From Clostridia bacterium (GTDB taxonomy: Bacteria; Bacillota; Clostridia; Christensenellales; SZUA-584): a DNA stretch of 64,000 nt. Within the stretch, counting starts at the first letter, position 1. Each line of letters opens with the position of its first letter. Below the pieces are notes generated by a model that made no database searches, was not told the DNA's origin, and was given only the letters and a program-made list of their open reading frames with translations. Shown here one piece after another: positions 35,267 to 45,800 of this stretch. Location: positions 65,791 through 129,790 of the forward strand of contig JABGQS010000003.1 in NCBI GenBank assembly GCA_018648645.1. The letters run 5' to 3'. A program made the position numbers and the translations under genes.

Positions 35267-36634
35267 TCACCCAACTTCAACACTACGCACGCAACGTACA
35301 AAATTATCTATTCTGACCACGTCACCCTGCGGTCCGCGTCCAAACGGGAAATCAGCGTTATCTCCGGTTTTTGGGTCGCTCCGCTGCGCACCCGCACCAT
35401 GCACGTCTGTTAGCGTATAGTCATCCGGATCCGCATTCGGGTCGGGCGATCCACTTTGCGGCGGTCCGTCCGTCATAAACCCAAGCGCCTGCCCAAAGGC
35501 GATATACACCGCCGCACCGGCATCGCGCGAGCTTATGTGCGTCGTGCTCGTCCAATAATACGGATAGTTCACTTCGCCGCCTTCATCCGCTATTTGCGTG
35601 CATTCAAACAACTCGTCTATCGCGGCGGTGCCTGTGGTCTCTGGTGATCTTGTATAATCGACAATGCTCTGCAGCTCCTTCGCATCGGGCAGCCGCCAGT
35701 CGTCATATCCGCTTTGCTCCAGATTTTCCGACCAAGCCAGCGCGTCCTCCCAGTCCATGCCTTGCCCGCTGTCGGCGCTCATCCACATCAGCCCGGTCGC
35801 CGTATCGGTAATCGTCCCGTCGCTGTTGTCGATAAAATTATTTTGTCCATACTCGGTGTTGCCGCGCACATGCATCACAAAGAAAGTCTTCTCACCTCCG
35901 AGCGGATCGGTCAACCCATAGCCCTTTATCCTTCCGTCCGCGAAGTTGACACCAAACGCAAGCTCTCCGTCTTGCGTGCTCACATACTTCGTGCTGCTGG
36001 CATACTGCGCGTCAATAATGCGCTCGCCGGCGCTCTCGTCGCCATACTCAAATACGAAGTAGTCGGTATCAATAAAGGGTACTAGTGACGATGTGTCGCT
36101 TGCGGTCGGGTCAGGGTCGGTGCCGCTAAAGTCAATCAGCGAATACAGCTCTTTAATGGTCGGCAGCCGCCAATCATCGTACCCGCCCAGCGAAAAGCTT
36201 TCCGCTCCACTCATAGCTTCGTCCCAAGTCATCTTAACGCCGCCGGGGTCCTGCTGCCACATCAGCCCCGTGTTGCTGTCGCTTACCGTGCCGTCGCCGT
36301 TATCCTCAAAGCTCATTGCATTATCCACATACTGTGCATCCTGACCGTAAAACGCTTCGCCCTGCTTTGTCGCCGCAATTTCACTCGTGTTGTCAAAATA
36401 CATCGTTTGCCCGGTGTCGTTGATAGCATACTTACCGACAGCCTCGCTGGTTTGCTGCGCCTCTGCCCGATCCATTTGCTCCTGCGCAGCTTGCTCCTGC
36501 TCTGTTTGCTCCTGTGCTGCTGTGTCATGCGGCACGGTTTCCGCATTGCTCGCGCTTATGTCAGCCCCACAGCCTATCAGCGCAATACACAGCGTTACCA
36601 CAACTACTAAAAACCCAATCCTCCTCATATTCAT
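35267..36634 (-). CDS. Lipoprotein with two DUF1566 domains
   Basis: 455 residues from the ATG at 36634, 6 nt after GAGG on the minus strand; the upstream ATG at 36646 has no ribosome site. Lipobox ALIGC. A Gln/Glu-rich linker of about 45 residues follows, then two copies of the DUF1566 (Lcl-like) pattern: GLMWQQDPGG...YDDWRLPTIKELYSLID and GLMWMSADSG...YDDWRLPDAKELQSIVD. The C-terminal part has PYYWTSTTH and ends FVRCVRSVEVG, also typical. The fold resembles formylglycine-enzyme/C-type-lectin surface domains. Surface-exposed; ligand unknown. Confidence 0.82.
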   Translation of the reverse strand: MNMRRIGFLVVVVTLCIALIGCGADISASNAETVPHDTAAQEQTEQEQAAQEQMDRAEAQQTSEAVGKYAINDTGQTMYFDNTSEIAATKQGEAFYGQDAQYVDNAMSFEDNGDGTVSDSNTGLMWQQDPGGVKMTWDEAMSGAESFSLGGYDDWRLPTIKELYSLIDFSGTDPDPTASDTSSLVPFIDTDYFVFEYGDESAGERIIDAQYASSTKYVSTQDGELAFGVNFADGRIKGYGLTDPLGGEKTFFVMHVRGNTEYGQNNFIDNSDGTITDTATGLMWMSADSGQGMDWEDALAWSENLEQSGYDDWRLPDAKELQSIVDYTRSPETTGTAAIDELFECTQIADEGGEVNYPYYWTSTTHISSRDAGAAVYIAFGQALGFMTDGPPQSGSPDPNADPDDYTLTDVHGAGAQRSDPKTGDNADFPFGRGPQGDVVRIDNFVRCVRSVEVG

Positions 36635-36864
36635 GTTGCACCTCATTTCAGTTTGTCAGAAAAGTAACTGTTCCAAATTGTATAGTGTAACCATACTATA
36701 CGAACATGGCAGAAAAAGCTCAGAAGTTTAAACAATCTATGAACGGACACATGTAATTCTTGAATAATTGCGCGACAGAAAAAATTTCTTTGCGCAAAAG
36801 CGCATGAAAGATGATATGATAAGGATAGCAAAAACGCCAGGCAAAACGGCAAGAAGGATGGCAT

Positions 36865-37617
36865 ATGATAATTGTAACTTGGAACGTGAACGGACTGCGC
36901 GCCTGCGTAAAAAAAGGCTTCATGGATTTTTTCTCTGCAGTAGATGCGGACATTTTCTGCGTGCAGGAAACCAAGCTTGGTGAAGGAGACATATCGCTCG
37001 ATATTCCCGCATACAAACAGTATTGGAACTACGCCGACAAAAAAGGGTACTCGGGCACAGCGGTGTTTACCAAAACTGAACCGATTTCAGTGACCTACGG
37101 CATTGGCGCCGACGAGCACGACCACGAAGGCCGCGTGATTACGCTGGAGTTCGATAAATTCTATCTCGTCAACGTATACACACCAAACTCGCAAAACGAG
37201 CTGAAGCGTCTGCCATACCGCATGACATGGGAGGACGATTTCCAGAGCTATCTGCAAAATCTCGGCGAAATCAAGCCAGTCATTCTCTGCGGCGACCTCA
37301 ACGTTGCTCACACCGAGATCGACCTAAAAAACCCGAAAACCAACCGCCGCAACGCAGGCTTTACCGACGAAGAGCGCGAAAAGTTCTCGCAGCTACTCGG
37401 CGCCGGGTTTATCGACGTGTTTCGCCACATCAATCCGGAAGCTATCGGCAAATACACCTTTTGGTCATATCGCTTTGGTGCAAGAGAGCGAAACGCCGGC
37501 TGGCGCATTGACTACACGTGCGTATCCGCCGCGCTTGCGGGCGACATCGGCGGCGCAGATATTCTCAGCGACGTGCCGGGCTCCGACCACTGCCCGATCT
37601 CGCTGGATATATTTTAG
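36865..37617 (+). CDS. exoA: Exodeoxyribonuclease III (AP endonuclease)
   Basis: 250 residues, full length. Mg2+-dependent repair nuclease acting at abasic sites. Active-site blocks: WNVNGLRA with the Asn, QETK with the metal-binding Glu, YTPNSQNEL, GDLNVAHTEIDL with Asp/Asn, and the C-terminal WRIDYTCVS and GSDHCPISLDI with the catalytic Asp-His. AAGGATG site before the ATG. Single gene, divergent from the DUF1566 lipoprotein. Confidence 0.96.
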   Translation: MIIVTWNVNGLRACVKKGFMDFFSAVDADIFCVQETKLGEGDISLDIPAYKQYWNYADKKGYSGTAVFTKTEPISVTYGIGADEHDHEGRVITLEFDKFYLVNVYTPNSQNELKRLPYRMTWEDDFQSYLQNLGEIKPVILCGDLNVAHTEIDLKNPKTNRRNAGFTDEEREKFSQLLGAGFIDVFRHINPEAIGKYTFWSYRFGARERNAGWRIDYTCVSAALAGDIGGADILSDVPGSDHCPISLDIF

Positions 37618-37772
37618 CGAGAATTGCAGAGTACGTCTTCACACAAAGTTATGTGAATTGGTTTTATTTTACTTGCGGCTATGGTATTATTAAAATATCG
37701 AGATATCAGCGATCCTGCACGCGCTGCAAAACGAGGAATCAGTGATTTTCGCAGGGTAAGAAAGGGTTTACT

Positions 37773-38153
37773 ATGTCAGAAAAAAAGAAGCTGCCCGGGC
37801 TCATAACGGGCTTGGTCGCGATGATTGCGACTGTTGTATTTTTAGTGCTTGGGCTTACCATCGGGCAATGGCACATCGTATGGATGGTGTTTCTGGTCAT
37901 CCCGATAACCGCGATTATCACAGAAACCGTGTCGAACAAAAAAGGCAATTTGGATTCATTGATTGGTCTTATTGCAATGATGGCTGTTATCGTCTTCATG
38001 CTCCTTGGTTTTCTCGCAGGCCTATGGCACATTGCGTGGATCGTTTTCTTGGTGATTCCAATAGCAGCAATCATCATTAACATCGTGAAAACCGCAAAGA
38101 AGGAGCGCGGCGACGACGAGCAAAGTGACGAATCGCAAGAGAAATCCGAGTAG
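37773..38153 (+). CDS. Four-helix membrane protein made of an internal duplication
   Basis: 126 residues. Two copies of about 55 residues: ITGLVAMIATVVFLVLG..GQWHIVWMVFLVIPITAII and LIGLIAMMAVIVFMLLG..GLWHIAWIVFLVIPIAAII. Each copy gives two transmembrane helices with WHI at the turn, so four helices in all. Charged C-terminal tail ending in QEKSE. Function unknown. Ribosome site GGTTT/AAGGG around 37759-37766. Confidence 0.65.
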   Translation: MSEKKKLPGLITGLVAMIATVVFLVLGLTIGQWHIVWMVFLVIPITAIITETVSNKKGNLDSLIGLIAMMAVIVFMLLGFLAGLWHIAWIVFLVIPIAAIIINIVKTAKKERGDDEQSDESQEKSE

Positions 38154-38229
38154 AATCTGGCGCGGATAATTCTGGCTGCTTACGCTTTTTTTGTGCAAGA
38201 CATATTTACAGCTTGAAAGTGAGGACAAA

Positions 38230-38565
38230 ATGGCTCAAACATACTACGTTTCGCTGGACGCAGCAAGCGCAGCAAGAATAATCAGCGATGCAGTTGTGGA
38301 AGGCAGCTTCACGGGCGAGTGTCTTGACAGCTATTCGCGCAGTACATCTGCGGGTTCCTGCACTGTAATGGTGTTCGAGAAGCACTACTACAGGGTGAGT
38401 AACCGCTTGACGTTGACGGTGATCATCGACGATTTTGAAGAGCGAACAAAGGTACACTGCGTCAGCGGAGGCGGCGGTCAAAGCATACTGTTCAACTTCG
38501 ATTGGGGTGCCAGCGGCAGCTTCACAACCGTTGTGCAAAAGGCGCTTGCGCCGTACATCGTTTAG
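38230..38565 (+). CDS. Small soluble protein of unknown function (DUF6054-like)
   Basis: 111 residues from the ATG at 38230 (GTGAGG upstream). Alpha/beta pattern with MAQTYYVSLD, then SGGGGQSILFNFDWGA near the C-terminus. It resembles small Clostridia proteins I recall as DUF6054, but this is uncertain. No signal peptide or membrane helix. Confidence 0.5.
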   Translation: MAQTYYVSLDAASAARIISDAVVEGSFTGECLDSYSRSTSAGSCTVMVFEKHYYRVSNRLTLTVIIDDFEERTKVHCVSGGGGQSILFNFDWGASGSFTTVVQKALAPYIV

Positions 38566-38646
38566 CGCAACATCGTTTTTCGCAGGCGTTTTGCAATAAT
38601 ACAGCTTTATATGACACAAACAATACAATATGAGTGAGGAAATAAA

Positions 38647-39087
38647 TTGAACATACTACAAATCGGAATACTAATTTTTGCAATAATCGAAGTCGGCAAC
38701 GTAATGATGCTCTACTTCATGCCCGGCTCAAGAATGGGCAACGGCGTGGGCGTTTTTAACGCGTGGGAAGCATCCAAAAAGGACGAGAATATACACGAGC
38801 TGATGAAATATCTAGTCTATTGGGTGGCGGGAGCAAAGCTGATTTTCATCATGATGGGCATCGTTGTCATCGTGTGGGGTGACATTTGGGTGCAATTGTT
38901 TACAGTGGTCGCTTTGATAATATCGATCGCTTCGTTCTTCTGGCGACTGTTCCCGATGATACGAAGACTCGACAAAAAAGGCGAAATCACGCCAAAGGGC
39001 TACAACAAAACGCTGGCGCTAATGATTGCGGCATTCATAATCGGCTTTCTTGCCGTATTGATTGTAGCTCTTATTCAATACTTCTAG
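38647..39087 (+). CDS. Small multi-pass membrane protein
   Basis: 146 residues with TTG start (GTGAGGAA site 6-10 nt upstream). Four hydrophobic helices: residues 3-25, 60-78, 81-99 and 121-145; the loop after helix 1 holds PGSRMGNGVGVFNAWEASK. No catalytic motif recognised. Transport or sensing role not known. Confidence 0.6.
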   Translation: MNILQIGILIFAIIEVGNVMMLYFMPGSRMGNGVGVFNAWEASKKDENIHELMKYLVYWVAGAKLIFIMMGIVVIVWGDIWVQLFTVVALIISIASFFWRLFPMIRRLDKKGEITPKGYNKTLALMIAAFIIGFLAVLIVALIQYF

Positions 39088-39160
39088 CAGCAACGCACAA
39101 AACAGCAGCAGAATAAATCAAATCGCGTTTTTACGCAGAAGAGCTTTATAGGAGGCAGAT

Positions 39161-39313
39161 ATGGACCAATACGTTTGCAGAGAATGCGGTTATACATTTT
39201 CCGCAGAAAACGTGGAGCCGGACTACGACGAGTTGATCGAAACGGACGAGCCTATGCAAGAGCCCGCTTGCCCTACATGCGGCGGCAAAGCCGATGCCAA
39301 GCAAGACGAGTAA
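39161..39313 (+). CDS. 50-residue zinc-ribbon/rubredoxin-like protein
   Basis: ATG at 39161 with AGGAGG at 39150-39155; TAA at 39311-39313. Two CxxC pairs: YVCRECGYTF (Cys6, Cys9) and PACPTCGGK (Cys37, Cys40), separated by an acidic loop. It could bind zinc or, less likely, iron as a short rubredoxin. Partner unknown. Confidence 0.7.
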   Translation: MDQYVCRECGYTFSAENVEPDYDELIETDEPMQEPACPTCGGKADAKQDE

Positions 39314-39481
39314 GCCAAAGTGCTTTAGCAGCAAGCCTTTGTTGAGGTTTTTTCAGCAATGCAGAAACCTGCGTATTCAACGCAGCGCGGTATACTTGTC
39401 GCAAAAGACTTGTTTGCATTTTGAGTTCAAACCGAACGATTTGTATAAAAACCAGCTTTTACGAGGTTCTTGCTGTTTTGC

Positions 39482-39510
39482 TTGAAAATCGACTGTGCAT
39501 ATGCTAAAAT
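39482..39510 (+). promoter_or_regulatory. Promoter of the NRPS operon
   Basis: TTGAAA (39482-39487), 17-nt spacer, TAAAAT (39505-39510). It is the best sigma-A match in the gap before the synthetase. Confidence 0.65.
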
Positions 39511-39812
39511 ATATGTAATTGTGGGATAGAATGCTGATTGGAAGAAAAGCAATGCTGACCGGCAGATTTTTGGGACTATAAAATTTCAATCGCGAATAAA
39601 GCAGCTCACAATAAAAGAAGCATTGCATTGGTTTTATATTTGGAGGAACGGAAGACGAGACCGCACACGTGCCACACGGTATAAGATGCAGGTCAAGCGC
39701 CTTACTTCAACAGGGGGGAGTGTTAATATATCACTTCTTTATACGTTTTTGGTTTGCAAAATGCAGCCAACAGCGTCAATGCGAATCCTAACTAAATAGA
39801 AGGTTGTACTTT
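39511..39812 (+). other. About 300-nt untranslated leader of the NRPS operon
   Basis: No gene with a usable start was found. It contains an isolated strong G-run (GGGGGG near 39713-39718) without a nearby start codon and a short hairpin around CACGTG (arms ACCG 39660-39663, CGGT 39677-39680). No riboswitch class was recognised. The region 39314-39481, before the promoter, shows nothing clear. Confidence 0.4.
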
Positions 39813-42800
39813 ATGAAAGAGCAAAAGCTTCGCTATGCCCTGACACAGCCGCAACAACGCGTGTGGCTTTCAGAAAAGCTGTATCCGGGCACAGGCATGT
39901 GGAACAACGCGGGTACCCTTAAAATCAAAGGGGAATTAAACTACGCGTTGCTTGCTCGCGCAATGAATATATTTTTGCAGGAAAACGAATCAATCCGCCT
40001 GCGGATAGGCGTCGATGATAACACGCCATATCAATATATCAGCGAATACGAACCATACAAGATTGACGTGCTCGATTTCTCAGACCGCGGCATAGATAAG
40101 CTGTACGAGTGGGACAGCATGCAGTCGCAGGCACCCATGCCGCTGATTGAAAGCGACTTGTTTTACTTTGCGCATGTGAAACTTGGCGACAACGAGGGCG
40201 GATATTTCGCTAAGTTCCACCACTTGATATCTGACGCGCTTTCTATTGTAGAGTTTGGCAACCAGACGATGAGCAACTACGAAAGGCTGCTCGCCGGTCA
40301 GGAACTCACACCAACACCTACTCGCTCGTACATCGAATATATCCATTCAGAGAAGGATTATTTCGAATCAAAAAGGTTCGCGATGGACCACAAGTATTGG
40401 ACGAACAAGTTTGAGGAGCTTCCCGAGCCCACAGTGGTCAAGCAAAAAAAGACCAACTATTTTAGCGTCAAGGCAGAACGTAAAGTCAACGTAATCGAGC
40501 AAGACCTATCTCTGAAAATCCGCGAATACTGCGTAGGAAACGGCATATCAGCGTTCTCGCTTTTCTTGTCGGCGCTTGCAATTTACATAAACCGAATTTC
40601 GGGAAAAGACGACATTATAATCGGCGCACCTGTAGCAAACCGCTCATCCAAAAACGCAAAAGGCTCTTTTGGCATGTTCGTCAGCACGGTGCCCATTCGC
40701 ATAAAAGTCCAAGAAGACCTCACTTTCACCGACTTTGCTAAAGTTGTATCGGGCATCTGGTTCGGTGCTCTAAAGCATCAAAAGTACCCCTACAACATGC
40801 TGATGCAAAGTTTGCGGGAGAAACACAAGAATCTCGAATCGCTGTTTGACGTCACCCTCTCATACCAAATCGGCACGTTCCAAAAGGATAGCGAAAAGTG
40901 TGAATACGAAGGACGCTGGCACTTTAGCGGATACCAAGCGAACTCGCTTAATATCCACCTTAACGACCGCGAAGCCGACGGCAGGGTAATCGTAGACTAC
41001 GACCATCACGCGCCGTTCTTTTCGGGCAAGGAGATGGAGTATTTCCACGCTCACTTAATCAACATCATACGGGACGTTATTGCGAGCCCGGACAAAAAAC
41101 TATATATGTTGGAGCTATTAGCCGACGAGGAACGCGACCGCGTACTCAACCGTTTTAACGCTACAGAGCACGACTTCCCACAGGGCGAAACGCTGGTTGA
41201 GATGTGGCAAAGTCGGATGCGCGTCACACCAAAAGAGAGTACAGCGATTGTTTTCAAAGGCAAATCGATGTCGTACGGCGAACTTGACGCGCGCTCAACA
41301 GCACTTGCGCTTTACTTAAGAAAAAAAGGTATCGGCGCAAACGACATTGTCGGGCTGCTGATGCCGCGCTGTACCGACCATTTCGTGTGCATGCTGGCTG
41401 TGCTAAAAGCCGGGGCTGCGTTTCTGCCTATAGATTCCGAGCTTCCGAATGAGCGTATCGCATACATGCTCAGCGACAGCGGAGCAGTAGCCGCACTGGT
41501 ATCACCCGATTTGATTGCCAAGTGCGAAAGCGTGCCGGAGCTGCTCATTATCAAGACGACGATACCGCTTGCGCTTCCGGACGATCCGTACGTTATGCCG
41601 ATTTGCAAACCAAACGACTTAGCATACGTCATCTACACATCCGGTTCAACAGGGCAGCCGAAAGGCGTACAGATAGAGCACCACTCAATCGTACACTTCA
41701 TGTATATGATGCAGGAGATATGGGACTATTCGCCGGGCGCACGTGTGCTTTGCGCCGCCTCGTTCTGCTTCGATATGAGCATTATGGAAGCGCTTCCGCC
41801 GCTCGTCAGCGGAGCCGTTCTGGTGCTGGCGGCAGAGCACGAAGCAAACATACCTCGCAACATGGTGCGTCTCATACAAAACTCGCTGGTCAACATAATG
41901 ATGGTGACACCGGGGCGAATGGAGCTGCTTTTGTCAGATACGCACGGTGCTGCCAGCCTAAAAGATTTTAGAGACATCGGAATGGGCGGCGATGTATTGC
42001 CGGAGAAGCTGCTTTCGGACGTTCAGCAATGCACGGGCGCACGCATTACAAACTTCTACGGTCCGACCGAGATCACCGTCTGCGCAACCTGTACCGATGT
42101 CACGAACGCAAAGGTACCCAACATCGGCAGCCCTATGCGCAACGTGAAAGCGTACATTTTGGACGCGCATCAAAATCCTGTGCCAATCGGCGTTCCGGGA
42201 GAACTGTACGTCGGCGGCAAAGGCGTTGCACGGGGCTACATCAACAAACTGGAACTCAACGAAGAGCGCTTTATTGACAACCCATTCGCAGCCGGAGAAA
42301 AACTATACCGCACAGGCGACTTGACTCGGTGGTACCCGCTTGGCGAGATCGAATTTCTCGGGCGAATAGACAAACAAGTAAAAATTCGCGGCTATCGTAT
42401 CGAGCTCGCAGAAATCGAAAACCGTCTCGTACAAGTGCCGGGCATTACGTCCTGTACAGTTGCCGACTACGCCGACTCGAGCGGACGCAAGTTCCTTGCA
42501 GCATACGTATGCGGGCAGCCTCCAAAGGTGGCCGACATCAAAGCACATTTGGTCAAAGAGCTGCCAAACTATATGATTCCGTCTTATTTCATGACGATAG
42601 ACAGTCTGCCTTTCAGCCCAAGCGGCAAGGTAGACAAAACGCGGCTGCCCGACCCTCTCGAAGGTATCGAAGCGCGAAGAGACGATTTTTCGCCGCCGCA
42701 AACACCGACAGAAACCGCTTTGGCACAAGTTTGGCAAAACGTGCTCGGTATCGAGCAAATCGACCGCAACGACAGCTTTTTCGACATCGGCGGAGACTCG

Positions 42801-45800
42801 CTGTCAATTGTAATGGTCATGTCGCAGATTCCTCAGCAGTTCCACGTAGAGCTTGCTCTCGAAGACGTGTATTTGCAGCCCCAGCTAAAAGAAGTCGCGG
42901 CGCTAATCGACGCGGCAGAGCTGTGCTCACATCAGCCTATCGTATCGGCACCAAAGCAGGATGATTACCCCGTGTCCTCTGCCCAGCAGCGCATGTGGAT
43001 AATCGAGCAGGCAGCTGGCGGAAACGCAGCGTACAACATCCCGATGGCTTTCAAGCTGCGCGGCAAAGTTAACTTGCCGCGTTTGAGAGCCGCATTCGAA
43101 GCGCTGATTTTGCGCCACGATTCACTAAGAACATCATATGTGTTGCGCGGGGGAGAGCTTCGGCAGCAAATCGCCGACAGCGTTGACTTGCCGCTTGTGC
43201 GTGCTGAATGCAAACACAGAGAGCTCGATGAGCAGCTCAAGTCACAAATCAAACCATTCGACATGCAAACAGCGCCGTTGATGCGCGCTGCATTAATCAA
43301 GACCGAAAAAGAAACGATATTTTTTATAGACATTCATCACAGTATTGCCGACGGCCGAAGTGCGAAAATACTGATTGACGACTTGGTAGCGCTGTACGAT
43401 GACGAAATACTACCGAGCCCGCTGTTCGAGTACAAAGACTACGCCGTATGGCAGCGCTCATACATGAAATCAGAAAGCATTGCCCTTCAGTGCGAATATT
43501 GGCAAAGCACATTAAACGGAGAGCTTCCGCTGCTTAACCTGCACACAGACCGACCGCGCGCATCCACACAGCAATTTTCCGGCGCCCGGCTTTCATTCAA
43601 CATACCAAAGCAAACGGCAGACAAGCTGCGCGATTTTGCAAAGCAGCACGGCGCAACACTGTTCATGAGCATACTTGCCGTATATAACATACTGCTTGCT
43701 AAGTACACCGGGCAGGAAGACATTATCGTAGGCACGCCTGTGTCCGGGCGAGGCCGACAAGAAGTGCAGGACATCGTGGGTGTGTTTATCAACACGCTGC
43801 CGCTTCGCAATCGTCCGCTTGCAGACCTCAGCTTCTTGCAGTTTTTCAACCAGCTGACCAAAAACAGTATATCGGCGTTTGCGCATTCCGACTATCCGCT
43901 CGAGCGCATGATAAGCGATATTTCACTGGCAAGGGACGCAAGCCGAAATCCGCTTTTCGACACTATGCTGGTACACTCGGCACAGCCGCAAGATTTTTCT
44001 CTCGGTAATGCAACATGCAGCCACTATCCGTTCGACCCGGACATAGCCAAGCTTGACCTAACGCTCGAAGTATACGAGAGCGACGAGGGGCTGGAGTGTC
44101 AGTTCGAATACAACACCATGCTGTGGAACGAGCCGACAATTCGGCGCATCAGCAGGCATCTATCGCGCCTTTTTGATACATTGCCGGACGAGCCGGACAC
44201 AAGAATCAAAGACGTTGCGATGTTGTCACAAAACGAAATTTGGCAGGTGACGCAGGGCTTTAACAAAACGGACAAGCCGCTGGCCGACATCAGCGTTCAA
44301 TCGCTACTCGAAGACCTCGCTGTTTCTGCTCCGGATAAAACAGCGCTCATTTGTGACGGGCAAAGCATGACCTTTGCGCAGCTTAACAACCGCGCTAACC
44401 AAGTTGCACATCAATTGCGAGAAAGCGGTGTAACGAGAAATTCTGTCGTGGCGTTGTGCCTGCCGCGCTCGCTTGACCTTATGATCGGGCTTCTTGCCGT
44501 GCTAAAAGCCGGCGGCGGATATTTGCCGATAGATCCAAGCTACCCGGAGGATCGCATCGCTTATATGCTTTTCGACAGCGGCGCTGCAATGATTATTAAA
44601 GAGCCGGACACCGACGTCGGTTTTTCCGGCAGGAGAATTCACCTAAAAGATATAGATGCAGACGGCATCTCGACCAATTTACCGAGAATCGACCATATGG
44701 AAGACGCGGCGTATATCATTTATACTTCGGGATCCACCGGCAAACCCAAAGGATGCACGCTCCCGCGGCGCGGTTTGCTAAACCTGTTTGCCGACACAAA
44801 ATCGACGATAGCTTATCAGCCGGAGGAGATCAGCGTATCGGTCACAACGGTCGCGTTTGACATCTTCATCGGCGACGCCGTGCTTCCGCTGCTTAACGGA
44901 TGCACCGTTGTTCTCAGCACAGAGGAGGAGCTGCGGCAGCCGCACTTGCTTGCAGATTTGATAGAGAGAACGCAAGCGACATTCATACAAACAACGCCGA
45001 CGCGCATGCGCATCATGATGAACGACGAAAGTTTCAGAGCGGCGGCGGGCAAACACATTACAAAAATCGTTCTCGGTGGAGAAATGATACCAATCTCGCT
45101 GCTTTCTCAGCTGCAAACCGAAATAGGCGCACAGATCATAAACGGATACGGACCTACCGAAGCGACGGTCTACAGCTCGTTCAAAGACTTGACGAGCTCC
45201 TCTTTCGTTACCATCGGGCGTCCCGTAGAGAACACCCGCATGTACATACTCAACAAGAACAAGCGTCCTGTGCCGGTTGGCGTGCTTGGCGAGCTATATA
45301 TCAGCGGCGCAGGTGTCGCTGACGGGTACATCAATCGCGACGAGCTCACAAAACACAGCTTTTCACCCGACCCGTACTGGCCGGGGCACATGATGTATAG
45401 AACGGGCGATGTTTGCGCGTTTATGCAGGACGGCGACGTCGAAATCTGCGGCCGCGTTGACCACCAAGTTAAAATCCGCGGTTTGCGCATAGAGCTTGGC
45501 GAAATCGAAGCGGCAATGCGCAGCGTTGACGGCATCGAAGAAGCTGTGGTCAAAGATTGGGGAGAAGACGTTAAAAAGTACTTGTGCGCTTACTACTCTG
45601 TCAGCAAGCATGTGGACGAAAAGGTACTGCGCGGCATACTTTCAGACGCGCTTCCTTCATACATGATCCCTTCGTTCTTCATCTTGATGGACGAAGTACC
45701 CACAACGCTAAACGGCAAGGTGGACAGAAAAGCTCTCTTGGAGCCGGATCGCAAAGAGCTTAGCAAACGCGCTTCGATTGAAGGCGTGCAAATGAGCGGG

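Noticed and set aside
39668-39790. GTG-started small frame in the NRPS leader
   Set aside because: The ribosome-like GGAGG is too far upstream and the codons look random.
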